Of a DNA stretch of 64,000 nucleotides, positions 47,152-59,256 are shown piece after piece; positions within the stretch are counted from its first letter, which is position 1, and each line of letters begins with the position of its first letter. The stretch is from Pisolithus tinctorius. Taxonomy: Eukaryota > Basidiomycota > Agaricomycetes > Boletales > Pisolithaceae. The stretch spans positions 992,001-1,056,000 of the forward strand of contig JANFAH010000001.1 in NCBI GenBank assembly GCA_024663395.1, in the 5' to 3' direction. The notes under the pieces were generated by a model that had not been told where the DNA came from, ran no database searches, and was given only the letters and a program-made list of their open reading frames with translations. The translations under genes were made by a program, and so were the position numbers.

Positions 47152-48481
47152 ATGTCGTCTTCCGGACCAACAATTCAACAAACCGAAGGTAGTGACCTTA
47201 AGAACTATTTAGGATGCTACTGACGAATCTAAAGTTGTGGGGATAGTCTTGCCCGTCATTGCAACGGTGGTCACTTCATTCCGTTTGTTCCTGCGCATAC
47301 GACAACACCGTCTCTGGCTAGACGATGCATGGGCAGCGCTTGCAATGGTACTCAATGTCGTTTATATGGTAGTAGGCTCGCTGTATCTGGATGACTACGG
47401 TGAGGTCGCCGTCTTTTCTGTCGGAGCAAGTCTCGCTGACTCTGTACGACAATAGCTCGATATCCCCAAGATACAAGAGTGGCGTTGTATTATATGTGCA
47501 TTCTTTCAACAAATCAGCATCCCAGAACACTCAACAATATTTTATAGGGTTGCACAGATCTTCTGTACAATTGTTTGGTGAGATAACAATCACGTTTCAT
47601 CAGTCGCGAGCCATCTCAGAATGTTTGTAGGTTGTCCAGGATCTCAATTTTGTTCACGGTCGTACGACTGACTTTTCCTGGCTCGTTGAGGAGATTGCTA
47701 GTACGCACTGCCATCGCATTTGTGGTTACATGGATGATCCTTTTCGCGCAAGTCTTTTGGACCTGTGAAGCAGAACCTGGTTGGAAATCGCAACCACGCC
47801 CTCAGTGCGATCTAGGCAGAAATGTTGCCATTGCGCAGATAATCAGTGAGTGTGTTGTGTGCGTCACGAACGGGATGGACTGTCTAACTTGCCCCATTCA
47901 GCCGATGTAATTGGTGATACGATCTTAATACTAGCTCCATTCCGTCTGATCTACAAAGTTCGGCTCAATAAAGCTCAAAAGATCCGACTTCTGTCTATTT
48001 TTTCGGCATCTGCTGTTACCACTGTTGTCAGCCTCACCCACGCGTACTATGTACTTTCTGACGGTGGATTGAGTCAGTCCGCAGCTGCTATCGTTGAGGT
48101 ATGGTTCTAATCCCTGTTAGCCATTCCAGTGCAATGTGCATACTCACTCGTTGGTTTCGCCAGTCATCAGTCGGCTTGGTCGTGGCGAACTTGAGCGTAG
48201 TCGTCGCTTTCCTCTTCCGCATCAGCACTGAAGAAACCACAGCCCCCGCTCCGCTGGAGCTCAAGTCCATAATCACGTTCGGTTCACAGCCAATTCGGAA
48301 GAGAACACCGCGAAATCCTCTCTCAATGTCAGCGACGGTGGTTGCGATTGAGACCCAGACAATAAAAGTTGATGATTCCAGCCCGTCTCCCAAGCAAGCT
48401 GCTGGAAGAGACAGCGACGATGCCGAAACTGCATCCCTTGAAACGCTTGCTCAGCCAGGTCATTTCCGCGAGACTCAGTAG
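47152..48481 (+). CDS. Fungal rhodopsin-domain membrane protein, paralog B
   Basis: The proposed start is the ATG at 47,152 (MSSSGPTIQQTEG), though the first junction is out of phase with DATDESKVVGIVLPVIATVV unless another start or splice is used. Then come RLWLDDAWAALAMVLNVVY; FCTIVW joined to LSRISILFTVVRLTFPG across a GTGAGATAAC intron ending at 47,631; FVVTWMILFAQVFWTC; PQCDLGRNVAIAQI; ADVIGDTILILAPFRLIYKV; LLSIFSASAVTTVVSLTHAY; and LSVVVAFLFRI, ending in a polar tail at 48,481. The order matches paralogs A, C and D. It is the only plus-strand copy. Confidence 0.72.
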
Positions 48482-49121
48482 AAGTGTTATATATATATTC
48501 TGTCATCTGCGTTCTCCCTATGGTGGTCATCATTCCAAATAATCCCCGTCCCAAGTGACTCGGGAGGTGCCGCCCGGCGGCTTGCTTATACACATTTTAG
48601 ACGACATGCGGGCACGAGACATGTGAGACTGCGATCAGAGAAATAGAATTTTATGACCGTAAATGCAGCACTGCGAACACTACACTACAAACATGAGACA
48701 GAGCTTGAACACAAGACTGCGAACGATCACAATGCAGGATTGCGAACACCTGCCCGGAATTATTGGTGGAAGACGAGGGAGAATATAGGTAATTATTGGC
48801 ACACACTCGTAAAAGCGGCGTCTTCTTAACAGAAGCCCACTCCCAAGATTCTCCTTGTCCATTTCGATATCACTTCAGAATATCTTGTGCGCGACGCCAC
48901 TTAGATATCCCAGGTCTTTCTTCCTGGTTGGAAAGGGATGGTTCCTCCGGCAGTGGTCTCTGACGGGGTTCGAGACTGACCGAGTAAGAAGTATAGTTCG
49001 CGTCCCGATGTAGCTGATAGAGCGCAGGAAACTGATACCGCTGATCAGGAGCTGCAATTGCTGCACTTAGTCTGGAGGAGGCGCTTTGCTCTCGCGCTTA
49101 CTCAATCACATTTGCATTTCG
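48482..49121. other. Spacer, nothing recognised
   Basis: Contains ACTGCGAACAC-like motifs repeated at about 48,668, 48,717 and 48,741. No coding frame of note. Confidence 0.3.
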
Positions 49122-49770
49122 TTATGGGTGCCAGGTGTCGCCCAACGTGGAGATGGAAATTTGAAAGTTGCACGGTACGTATTCAAAGGTCCTGAGTGAT
49201 GGATGAATCAACCTGATCATGTTTCCGTAACCAGAGCAAACAATGCACCTGATGCCAGCGAATAGAGCTTTGGGGCATTGAAAAGGCATACTAAGTGAGC
49301 AGTTGAAGTTGAGATTAGAATCGGTGGAGAGGTTCTGGAAAGGTTGGAGGTTGGAATTTATGGAAGTACTTCCCAATTTCTTCCCATCTGTGTAATATCC
49401 TTTCGCGATGCATTCCACAGTTCTATCCCCAGTCAGAGACACACAACGGGCCGAGCACTCGGGAACCATAACCTGGTAGTAACACGACTCGTTTCCTAGG
49501 ATATCCATGAGTATACCCTTCCTCTTGCCAACGGAGGGGAGCTCAGTAGGGTTATCTGCCCAAGACCAGGCCCATAAAAGCTGGTCGAACTTACAGAAGT
49601 GAAGGATACGTGAAAGATGGCGCTCATGATGAGTAAGAAAGAGAACAGCTCGATGAATGGAAGCAACCTCATTTTCTTTCCACAGAGCGAGGTCCTGATC
49701 AGAGGCAGGAACTTCGGATACCTTGCATCGACGCGAATCCTGGTGAATTGCAGTAGTGTGCTGGTACTAT
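49122..49770 (-). CDS. Hypothetical protein, unknown family
   Basis: A single minus-strand frame runs from an acceptor-like CTATAG near 49,770 to TGA/TAG at 49,122, giving about 210 codons. It includes WKENEVASIHRAVLFLTHHE, CKFDQLLWAWSWADNPTELP and a Cys-rich second half. An internal ATG at 49,508 (MDILGNESCYYQV) is an alternative start. The first half has a plausible amphipathic helical composition. I recognise no domain, and no paralog was seen in the window. It could be a 5'-truncated gene. Confidence 0.4.
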
Positions 49771-50199
49771 AGAGGTCGGGAGTCGTCCTATGAGATATAG
49801 CGATAACTCACATGACTAGCCCTGCATTTCACTTTTGACCGAGAGGGTGAGTAACATCGATGCAACTGCTGACCTCGCTACAGTCAGTTTGCTATCTCAA
49901 GACGGATAGAAAAGTCCGTACCTAGATAGCCTGGGGATGGAGGTGATCAGCAGAGCAATGTCGTTACTTTCGGAGTATCCATTCAATGTCTGCGGCGATG
50001 GACCTGCAAGTGTGTGGTGACCTACGTGATGCGGCAAAGATGAATGGCAGATCAGAGTGATTGAAACAGGGAAACGATGTGACGTTCTGAACTGTACGTC
50101 ATTGCCCTGGTTCGATCACTCTGTAAATCGTGCAATCTGTTGTATCCGAGTACTTATATTGCTGTGGATGTGGGTGAGCCAGACTGAGGGGCCAAACAC
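49771..50199. other. Spacer with repeat-family traces
   Basis: CAAGTGTGTGGTGACCTACG near 50,006 resembles CAGGTGTGTCGTGACCTAAG near 46,046, so the left part of a repeat-family copy probably begins here. Confidence 0.35.
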
Positions 50200-51230
50200 A
50201 CGCACACAAGTAGCCGAGGGCCCGAGAGGGCCCGAGACCATTTGAAATATACACGGACATAACTGGCCTTTTCTCTGCACGACAGGATTTGCGTGATGGT
50301 ACGGATATATCATTTTCATTTTGATTCTCTGTTTTTCGATGCAGTGTACACTCCGAGAGCCCGAACGAATTTAACGGCACAATCCGCAACACGTGCGCTG
50401 AAAGTATGCACATGCGTCGTGTACGGTGCTCGTTCTCTGAGTCTGTCTCTCGTTCCATTGCTGTCAATCTCGCACAGACCAGTTGGCTGACCGAGAGGAA
50501 TGTCAAAAACATCAACAACGTGAAATACGTATAAATTCATTGATATAAGCCATCGAGTGTCTGCCAACTCGTCTTTCTATCACCACTTTAACGCATATGT
50601 GTGATGGAAGGCGCGCCACGGGCCTTTGTTTACTACTTTGACCAAAATCATACCTTGGGTCTCATGTAAATTCTGACCAGCAGACCCTATGGGCGGGTTT
50701 AATAAATCTTGAGAGGCGACGGCGAGCAGCCATTGCGACGTTGTATTCTGGGTGTATGCTCAACTCTTCCCATAGCGAACGGGGCTTACGTTCTCTGAAA
50801 ATGATGTGCCACTGGCTGCAAAGCAAGCGACTCGAGTTAATGTAGCTTCGGCCCACGATCCCCACCAAAGTGTAGTGTCGATACCAGCTCGCGGGAACTA
50901 TTTTCAATGAAAACAAGATGCATCGGGAGTTCGTGCACCTATCAACCGACCAAACGATGAGATCAATAATGCAGCAGGTTACGGAGCATGAAGGGTATGC
51001 TGTGGCAATTGTAAATGGCCTTCCGTATCCTGGGAGCCGTTGTCCAGGGGAAGACGCTTAATGGCGCATTGGGGTGTCATTCATCATGCTCACGTTCCTG
51101 AGGGGGTGCAGTGTTTTGCAGTGTAGCTTGTAGTTGCGTGATTGGAGTGAGCACGCTAACTAGGTGTTGACCCCTCAATGTACCAGACCAAGGACGTCCG
51201 TGACCAGGGGTACTAGACAATCAAAGCGAT
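50200..51230. repeat. Dispersed repeat family, copy IV
   Basis: GTACGGTGCTCGTTCTCTGA near 50,420, AGACCAGTTGGCTGACCGAG near 50,476, ACATCAACAACGTGAAATAC then TATAAATTCA near 50,508-50,533, and ATCATGCTCACGTTCCTGAG near 51,083 correspond in order to copy III. The following GTGAAAAGTCGCCTGAGG near 51,261 also matches 38,168, so homology continues into the rhodopsin gene. Confidence 0.6.
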
Positions 51231-51635
51231 GTATTAGTTCATGGGCGTATCAATCGAGGTGAAAAGTCGCCTGAGGAGAGATGATTCACGCGATTGGCCC
51301 ATTAATGTATTCTTTTTGCATTGCAGACAACATCGATGAAACTGCCCAACTGTAACATCTACAATGACATAATCCACAGTGGCTCGGCTAGATCATTCCT
51401 GCTCCACTCATCTCCGAGTCTCTGACGCCGCAGAAATGTTATTTGTCTGGGATATGCTCGGCAGGGCCAGCACGCTTGCCCGGATGTACATGAAGTTCGT
51501 TGGCGTCCCGGCGAAGGCGATATCACTTGATGATATCAAAGCCCACGATCTGGTCACTTAATATCTTTCAAACAGTAACAGAAAAGAGGTGACAAGTACC
51601 ATAGGAAGGACGCAGATGACAGTATATCAAACACA

Positions 51636-53003
51636 TCAAGCCTCATAGAACAGACCTGGTTTATCAAGCGTTTCAATGGATGCAGCTTCGGCATCACTGC
51701 CGTCTCCTCTAGCCGCTTGTATGGAAGATATGCTGAAATCAACCAGTCTTATTGTCGAGGTCTCAATCCCAACTACCACCGTTGAAGGTGAAGGAGGATC
51801 GTGCTGTTCTCTTGTCCGAATTGGCTGTGAGCCGAAGGTAATTATAGACTTGAACTCCAGCGGAGCAGGGGTCGAGGAATCTTCAGTACTGATGCGGAAG
51901 AGGAAAGCGACAACCACGCTCAAGTTTGCCACAATCAAGCTAGTTGATGACTGGTGAAACAGAGGACTGAGTCCGCACTATACTGGATGGCTAACAGGGC
52001 TCGGAATCATACCTCAATTATAGCAGTTATGGCTTCTTTCAGCCCACCATCGGAGTACACATAGAATGTGTGGATGAGGCTGACGGCAGTGGTAATAGCA
52101 GACGTCGAAAAAATAGACAGAAGTCGGATCTTTTGAGCCGCAGTGAGTTTAATTTTGTATATCAGACGGAACGGTGCTAGTATTAAGATCGAGTCACCGA
52201 TCACATCAGCTGGATGGAGCAAGTTAGACGGTCCCATCCCGTTTGTGATGTAACCAACAGCCTCACTGATTATCAGCGTAATGGCAACGTTCCGACCTAG
52301 GTCGCACTGAGGGCGTGGCTGTGATTTCCAACTAGGTTCTGCTTCACAGGTCCAAAAGATTTGCGCTCCAAGGACCATCCATGTAACCATAAATGCGATG
52401 GCGGTGCATATTAGCCATCTCCTTAGCGGGCCAGGGAAAGTCAGTCGTATGACCGTGAATAATATCGAGATCCTGGACAACCTACAACTATTCTGAGATG
52501 ACTCGTGACTGGAGAGAGAACATTTGTATCGCACCAAACGAGTGCATAGAAGAATTGGGTGTTTCTATAAATATTCTTGAGCATACTGGGGGGATGCTGA
52601 TTTGTTAAAGGAATGCACATATAATATAATGCCACCCTTGAACTTTGGGGATATCGAGCTATCAGAACACTGAGTCGGCGAAACTCACACTGTCAAGAAA
52701 GAGGACACCCTCACCGTAGTCATGCAGATATAACCAGAATACTACCAAAGAACCGATATCGAATAGCATGGCAAGCGCTGCCCATGCATCGTCCAGCCAG
52801 AGACGGCGTTGTTGCGTCCGCACGAACAGACGGAATGAAGTGACCACCGTCGCAGTAATGGGCAAGACCATACCGACAACTTTAGATTCGTCAGTGGTGT
52901 CCGATATAATTCCCAAGGTTGCTACCTTCGGCTTGTGCAATCGTTGGCCCAGAGGACGACATGTTAACTTGGGAGACGCAGGGAGGGGGAAGGTCACTCT
53001 CAT
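51636..53003 (-). CDS. Fungal rhodopsin-domain membrane protein, paralog C
   Basis: The first exon can be read open from ATG 53,003 (MRVTFPLPASPK) through DTTDESKVVGMVLPITATVV to RLWLDDAWAALAMLFDIGSL and WLYLHDYG. Later exons give ALYYMCIPLTNQHPPS, FFYALVW, LSRISILFTVIRLTFPGPL, FMVTWMVLGAQIFWTC, PQCDLGRNVAITLI, ADVIGDSILILAPFRLIYKI, LLSIFSTSAITTAVSLIHTF and LSVVVAFLFRISTEDSSTP, ending at 51,636. Seven hydrophobic segments and the paired Cys residues of the family are present. It shares flanking sequence with paralog A on both sides, so the two arose by a direct duplication of about 3 kb. Confidence 0.75.
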
Positions 53004-53129
53004 CCCTGATAGGCTTTTCTTTGTTGTAAGAGCCGCCGAATGCTCCGTTGAATCACCGTGCGTATCTGAAACATTAATGCCGCTCTATACCATACGCATT
53101 AGTTGTAGCTCCCTGATGAAAGATTGACA

Positions 53130-53940
53130 TCGGGCGTCGCACAGCCCGCTGATACACGCTCCAACCCCTTACAGGGGCTTAGAACCAATGTCACGTGGTG
53201 TGACAGTGATGGTAAGGCGGGCCCATTTTTTGTTCCGTTTTCTTTTCTCCACCGGAGGTTTTCCCACGAAATTTTTGGCAGGCCAAATTCTGGGGGTAGA
53301 AAAATGACATTATATACACATTCTTAGGGGTATACAGGTGCCGAGTTAACACTAGTAAGTGATAAGCTGTGCACTACTGGTAAGTTGCTGGCCGTCTACT
53401 TTTGCTAATCAGCTTCGGGTGCTCGAGGAGACTCACGGGCTGATAGTAATATTTAGTAATAGCCACAGCCACGACAGGGGCAAACACTGCAAAGAGTGTA
53501 GGTGGGGATCAGGTGCCTAAAAACATGCAGTGGGAAGAAAACACGAAAAACATTATAAAAATAGGATAGCCCACCTGGGGAGATGACGAGCACAGGTCAG
53601 GAGGCGAAGCTAATCTCCCATCCCACAAAAAGGCAGAGGGTGTCACTACTGATTGCCAATCATGGAGCGGCCGCCGGTCGAGTGAGTACGACGGTCTCGC
53701 TAACGTAATCCCATACCATATTCAGGGGGCAATCGCTGATTTTTTTGCGGACTTCGGGTCTATTCAGTTCTCCCCAGTCCCTTGGTAGAATCACACACTA
53801 CTTACTAATGAAAGAGTCGATTGGTGAATTGTGCATGATTTTAACGATTTTTTTGGGAGAGACGGTCAAAATTTTGACTCTTCCACCCATAGTTTGTGGT
53901 CTCGCAAAAACTCGGTCCCCACATTCGTTGAGTTTGCTTG
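53130..53940. other. Spacer, nothing recognised
   Basis: Short homology to the rhodopsin A upstream region ends near 53,115. The remainder has no recognisable coding sequence. Confidence 0.35.
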
Positions 53941-53944
53941 TCCG

Positions 53945-55070
53945 CAGCTGTACTGCACGAATGAACGACGCGACGGCCGTGTGAGAGTCCCAATCACGGC
54001 TTGTGACAAGGCACAAACTCGGACTGGTTTCGAGTTTTCAGATCGACATCGCAGATCGCACTACCGCTTCGGTCGGGACCGGGATAGCAGTGTTCATACA
54101 CGAAGATTAGAATTATGCGTATGCACGGTGTGAATCCCATACGCACCACGGCAGGATTCGTCAGCTCAACCTATCAGATCGCCCGCCGTATTTCTCTTCT
54201 CACCACTTCGATGCGTATGATGACAAACGAACGTCGCCGTACCACGCTTTACTATGTTGATTAACCACGTCGCACCTCATGTACTTCCTGAAAGGCAATT
54301 CCTGTTACTCCTAGGTTCGGCTTCATCGATGTTGGGTCCGTCGTTCGTCCGTGACTAGATGGATATGGATGCGGGACCGTCGTGGCGGCGCTAAGTTGCA
54401 AGAGTATGCAACGCGAGACTGACTTGGGAGAGGACGTGAAATTTAGCGGATTGACGCATGTGGCCAAGTGGTGGTAAGCATCTGTTGTGACATTATGTTC
54501 TGGGTGTCCGCTCAACAATTCCCTTCTTCACGGGTTCGAAAATGTCCCCGTATTTTTCTGGGTTCACCTTGGCTCGTGCCAGCGAGTAATAGCCTTGAGA
54601 GTTGAGGCGAACAAAGGTTGACATTAAAAATGAAACTCGCAGACACGTACCGGAATCCAAGCACGTGAGATCCCCTCCAACGACAAGGGGAAAAATACAC
54701 CCATACGTATCCTGGCAAAACGAATCATGTTAATACTGGGTTCCGCTTCGCCAATCCTGTCTGTCACGTGCCTCTCACTAGGGGGATACTGATGCGGAAC
54801 GCGTTACCGGAGGGAGTTTCACGGGTGGGAAGATGCTGTGAGGTGATAGTGAGCGTTTGAAATGACGTTAGTTAGGAGATACGTTTTGTTATGTCCAAGT
54901 GTTTGTTGAATGCGGTTAGCTGTCGTGGATGTGGAGGCGATAGGCAGTGCATGATCGGGGACAAATACATGTACACAAGGATAACCACGACTCAAACCTT
55001 GGACTATCAATAATGATGGTATGAATTAGCCTTCCGAATATCGTTCTATTTCAGCGTACTGACCTTTGGG
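53945..55070. repeat. Dispersed repeat family, copy V
   Basis: CACGAATGAACGACGCGACG near 53,957 matches 13,411. CACCTCATGTACTTCCTG near 54,271 matches 10,830. GGGACAAATACATGTACAC near 54,958 and CCTTCCGAATATCG near 55,031 match 12,118 and 12,220. The order of landmarks agrees with copies I and II. Confidence 0.55.
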
Positions 55071-55395
55071 AGCACGGGAGACCCGAAGGAGAAGGAAAAA
55101 AAAATGTAACGGTGTACTCTCTGGATTGTGTTGTGACCGAGTTTTTACTAGTCAATCAACCTCTCCGGAGGAAACTCCACCTTCCCCCATGGCTTGGTTC
55201 CGTCTGCATAGCTTATGGGGCGTTTGCCATTTGGGCTGAGGAAATCCGTGGCGAGATTCACTCTGGGATACTGCCCCCGACCGCCATACTAACGGCTTTG
55301 GCCGCCTTGGCTGCACTGTGTCATATACAATGCACTCAGGCGCTCCTAGTCTTCCCTTGACTCTGAGCCCCATGCCTCACTACAACTCATAGGCG

Positions 55396-55403
55396 GTATA
55401 TAA
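55396..55403 (+). promoter_or_regulatory. TATA box
   Basis: GGTATATAAACGGG lies about 60 bp before the ATG at 55,458, followed by a CT-rich stretch (CCACCCGCCTACTTCCCCCC), a common core-promoter layout in basidiomycetes. Confidence 0.6.
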
Positions 55404-55457
55404 ACGGGAGAATGAAGGTGCCTTCTTCAGTTCCCACCCGCCTACTTCCCCCCCATC

Positions 55458-56037
55458 ATGATCCGATCTCGACGTCTTGATCCTTACGCAAGGAGAAAGA
55501 CAAACTAGTAACTGGTGTCCCCACTGATTCTGACCAGGGACGTGTTCGTGCTATCGTGAAACGGTTCCATCAGCGTGAGTGATATATCTAACAGTCCATC
55601 CGTTTTTCTCTATCCCATGCGTGCAGGTATTTTCCTTATCTTACCTGGCATGCCTTCGCTGGAAAATCTTTACCCGATCTCAGAAAACGAGAGGCAATGG
55701 TCTGAACTCAGAGCCCGTTTGACTGATCGTACAACAAACATAAACGTTATCGCTACTCTTACAGTCGTGTACGTCACAAACCAAGTGCCGTGACGTTCTG
55801 GCACTCACCCTGTCCTAACACAGGTCCACTGCTGCATTTCTGGCCACCCCTCCTCCAACTCACTTCGCTAAATGGCACCGCGAATTCCCACACCTTTGTG
55901 TTGGAGTTGCCAGCGGGAGTGTTATGCTGGCTGTTATGAGCTGCCTTGGCCTACATATATTCTCAAATGACATGCGTCCTGTTGGCTGTGCAGTGTTTGC
56001 TTTCATCCTATTCGTGATTAGTGCCGCACTTTACTAG
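55458..56037 (+). CDS. Small multi-pass membrane protein, unknown function
   Basis: Exon 1 begins at or near 55,458 (MIRSRRLDPYARRK); the frame needed to reach VTGVPTDSDQGRVRAIVKRF is offset by one base, so exon 1 has a frameshift or a different start. From there it is clean: intron 55,575-55,626, then IFLILPGMPSLENLYPISEN, intron 55,769-55,823 (GTACGT donor), then STAAFLATPPPTHFAKWHRE. Three hydrophobic spans follow in order: INVIATLTVVSTAAFLA, LCVGVASGSVMLAVMSCLGL and VFAFILFVISAALY at the C-terminus. I recall similar small membrane proteins in mushrooms but know no function. Confidence 0.65.
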
Positions 56038-56039
56038 TC

Positions 56040-56950
56040 CTGCTGTATCATGACATGTATCTTGTACTTCACTATGGAAATCCGGACACTTGGCATTGTA
56101 TCAACGAATCTGTTTTTTTAAATATTTTAGAGTGTAGGGTTGGCGCTGGATCGGACTACACGAGAAGAGGTGATGAGTACAAGAGCAGAAAAAATCTGAC
56201 TATCAATACGTGACCAAATCTAAACGGCCTCTGGCAACTACTGAAACTACTGCTCTTGTCTGCGAAGTGAGGATGTTTGAAATTGCATAGACATTCACAT
56301 AAGACAGTCAGAACCGTCCCACCGACACGAAATATGTCTCAGCAGGTCAGGAATACGGTTGGTCGTACTCCTGTTCGCATTATCAATATTCAGCGTTGCA
56401 ACCGCGCAAAACAGGCGAACAGATGATTCATACCACCATCGTTTCAAAGCCCTGTCATATACATCATCGATGGTGGAAAGACTGGGATGTTTGTGGGGTT
56501 GAGGGGATGACATTACATCATAAAGTGATCGTGGATGGCCGGGAGTGGATAAATGTTGATAGACCACAACGTGAATGTGAATCATTGTCACACTCCGGGC
56601 GCTCCGCTGAACTCCCGTCAGACGCACATGATGGCAACTAACTATAAAAACATTTGTCGACTTTACGAACCGACGAGTTATAAACTGGATGTTTTGTTTC
56701 GAATATTTCCTTGTCTGACTCGGGTAAGCAGCTTGCGACTAGCTTTCGAGAGCAAAGGACAACGATGGAAAACCCTGCCAGTCAATCACGAACTGAAAGT
56801 TTATTTGGTGTCAGAATGACATTGGATTCCGAGCCGATTTCTTGATATCGAGTCCGTGTAGTGATCACTTAGAGTAGGACGGGCAATATTGTTGCAGAAA
56901 TAACGGAAATGAGAATGACAAGTACCACGGGGTGAACGCAGATGGAACTA
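56040..56950. other. Spacer, nothing recognised
   Basis: Short frames without domains. Similarity to the downstream flank of rhodopsin C starts near 56,905 (GAATGACAAGTACCACGGGG). Confidence 0.35.
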
Positions 56951-56965
56951 TATCAAACGCATCAA

Positions 56966-58270
56966 CTAAGTGTCATGCAACGGACCTGGCTTGGCAAGTA
57001 ATTGAAGGGATGCAGCTTCGATATCACTGCCGTTTCTTCCAGTGCCGAAATCATTCACTTTCATTGTCTGGGTCTCAACCATAACCACCATCGTTGACGT
57101 TGAGGGAGGATTGTACTGTGTTCCGCTCCGAATCAGCTGTGAGCCCAAGGTAATTATGGACGTGAATTCCAGCGGAACAGAGGTTGTGGGATCTTCAGTG
57201 CTGATGCGAAAAAGGAAAGCGACAAGTACGCTCAAATTCGCCACAATCAAGCTAATTGATACCTGGAAAACAAAGGATTGAGTCTGCACTGTACCGGAAA
57301 CGCTAACGGAACTCAGAATCATACCTCAACCACAGCAGCAATGATTACTTTCAGCCCGCCATTATAAAACACATAATATGCATGGGTGAGGCTGACGACA
57401 GTGGTAACAGCGGACGTCGAAAAAATAGACAGAAGTCGGATCTTCTGGGCCTTAGTGAGCCTGACTTGGTGAATTAGACGGAATGGTGCTAGTATTAAGA
57501 CCGTGTCACCGATCACATCAGCTGGATGAAGCAAATGAGACGGTCTATCCCATTCGTGCTGCACATAACCGACTCACTAATTATCTGTGCAATGGCAACG
57601 TTCCTACCTGTATCGCACTGAGGGCGCGGTTGCGTTTTCCAACCACTTTCTGCTTCGCAGGTCCAAAATATTTGCGCGCCAAGGATCATCCATGCAACCA
57701 CAAATGCGACGGCGGTACGCACTATCCATCTCCTCAGTGAGCCAGGTGAAGTCAATCGCACAACTGTGAATAAAATCGAGATCCTGGACGACCTAAAACC
57801 ATTCTGAGATGGCTCGTGACCAGAGAGGCAAGATTGATATCGCACCAAACGACCGCATAGAAGATCTGTACGTTTCTACAAAATAGTCCTGAGTATGATG
57901 CGATGCTAGATTGTTAAAAGAGTGTACGTATAATACAACGCCACCCTTGTATTTTGAGAATATCGAGCTATTAGAATACGGAGTCAGCGGGATTCGTTCT
58001 GGCGGAAAGATGACGCCATCACCGTAGTCGTGCAGATACAACCAGAATGCTGCCAAAGAAATTATATCGAATACAATGGCAAGCGCGGCCCAAACATCGT
58101 CTAACCAAAGACGGCATTGTCGCATCCGCACGAACAGACGGAATGAAGTGACCACCATCGCAGCGATGGGCAAGACCGTACCAACAACTTTAGATTCATC
58201 AGTGATATCCTAAATCGTTCTGAAGGTCGCTACCTTCGGTTTGTTGAATTGTTAGTCCAGAGGACGCCAT
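56966..58270 (-). CDS. Fungal rhodopsin-domain membrane protein, paralog D
   Basis: Minus-strand exons give DITDESKVVGTVLPIAAMVV, RLWLDDVWAALAIVFDIISL, FYAVVW joined to SSRISILFTVVRLTSPG, VAFVVAWMILGAQIFWTC, PQCDTGRNVAIAQI, ADVIGDTVLILAPFRLIHQV, LLSIFSTSAVTTVVSLTHAY and LSVLVAFLFRISTEDPT, ending at 56,966. QCDTG replaces the QCDLG of the others. The C-terminal tail is shorter than in A-C. The 5' junction has the same uncertainty as in A and B. Confidence 0.72.
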
Positions 58271-58299
58271 GTTATATAACTTGGGAGAGGGCCGGAGGA

Positions 58300-59149
58300 A
58301 GTGGGGGGGAGGCTTAGAATATCATAAATCTTTATTTCCGATGCTTCTCTTTGTAGTAAAAATCACTTCTGGTTTCACAGATCCTTCGATGGAATCGCGC
58401 GTGTCCAAACCATCAACTTCCCTGCGATCAGAATCATGATTGCAGGTAACGTACGCAATGCTTGAGAACTGCCTGGTCTGTAACGTGTTCCAATTTAGCT
58501 ACCGATCAGTCGATGGCACTTTACTCGGTTCGTCGACATTGACGAACATCACACCAGTGTGGGCAGGGCCCATCAATGATCAGAGCCACGTTGTGTGGCC
58601 TAGTGTAGGCAAGGAAATCTGATGTCACTTGAAATGTTTCAGCTATCGACTACAGCGCGTAAGCGTAACAGTTACCATGCAGTGTCAGTAGGGATAAGAG
58701 TCTGGATAAGAATTTGCCATCGATTTCGGGGTAATCATTACACATGTAGCTGGCAGTACCACGACCACCTTTTTCATTTGGTCGGTGTCTAACCAGACGG
58801 CCAATTCCCACGCCAACTCAACGCCAACTACGGCTTCATTTGTTCCTCCCTATGGAAAGCCAGACAATCGCGCTTCCGTCCGACCGAAAGTTGGGACTTT
58901 TTCCGGTGGTCACGTGGACATGCAGCACGTATTTTCGAAGTTACGAAGTACCGTTGGTTAGGAGGACACCGGACACTGTAGTCATGCAGTTCATTCGGTC
59001 GTAGGTCACACGGTCAAACATTCGTGCAGTCCGAAGTTTGTTCGCTTGTAGGTCATGCAGTCACACAATCATGCAGTCTGAAGGTCTGTTCGGTCATAGG
59101 TCACATAGTCATACAGTAGCAGGATCAGATGTATCATAGCCACATGATT
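58300..59149. other. Duplicated flank and spacer
   Basis: 58,425-58,530 matches the upstream region of rhodopsin A. 58,560-58,760 matches 44,030-44,280 upstream of the methyltransferase, but no methyltransferase follows. 58,980-59,130 has a run of TCATGCAGTC, TAGGTCACACGGTCA and TAGGTCATGCAGTCA motifs, a short imperfect repeat next to the following element. Confidence 0.45.
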
Positions 59150-59256
59150 CAGTCACTTGTAAGCCTAAAAGTGGGTCATCTGACATGTACATTTTGTCCT
59201 GAAACTGGGACTAACTGACATTGGCTGGTGGTCCCTAGGGGTGGGTAGGCCGGACT

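Noticed and set aside
55112..55360. 82-codon frame with hydrophobic C-terminal half
   Set aside because: It lies upstream of a TATA box for the next gene, has no homologous feature, and an equally long minus-strand frame overlaps it.
38557..58270. Secondary-metabolite gene cluster (hydrolases, methyltransferase, membrane proteins close together)
   Set aside because: No backbone enzyme (polyketide synthase, peptide synthetase, terpene cyclase) or transcription factor was found; proximity is better explained by segmental duplication.
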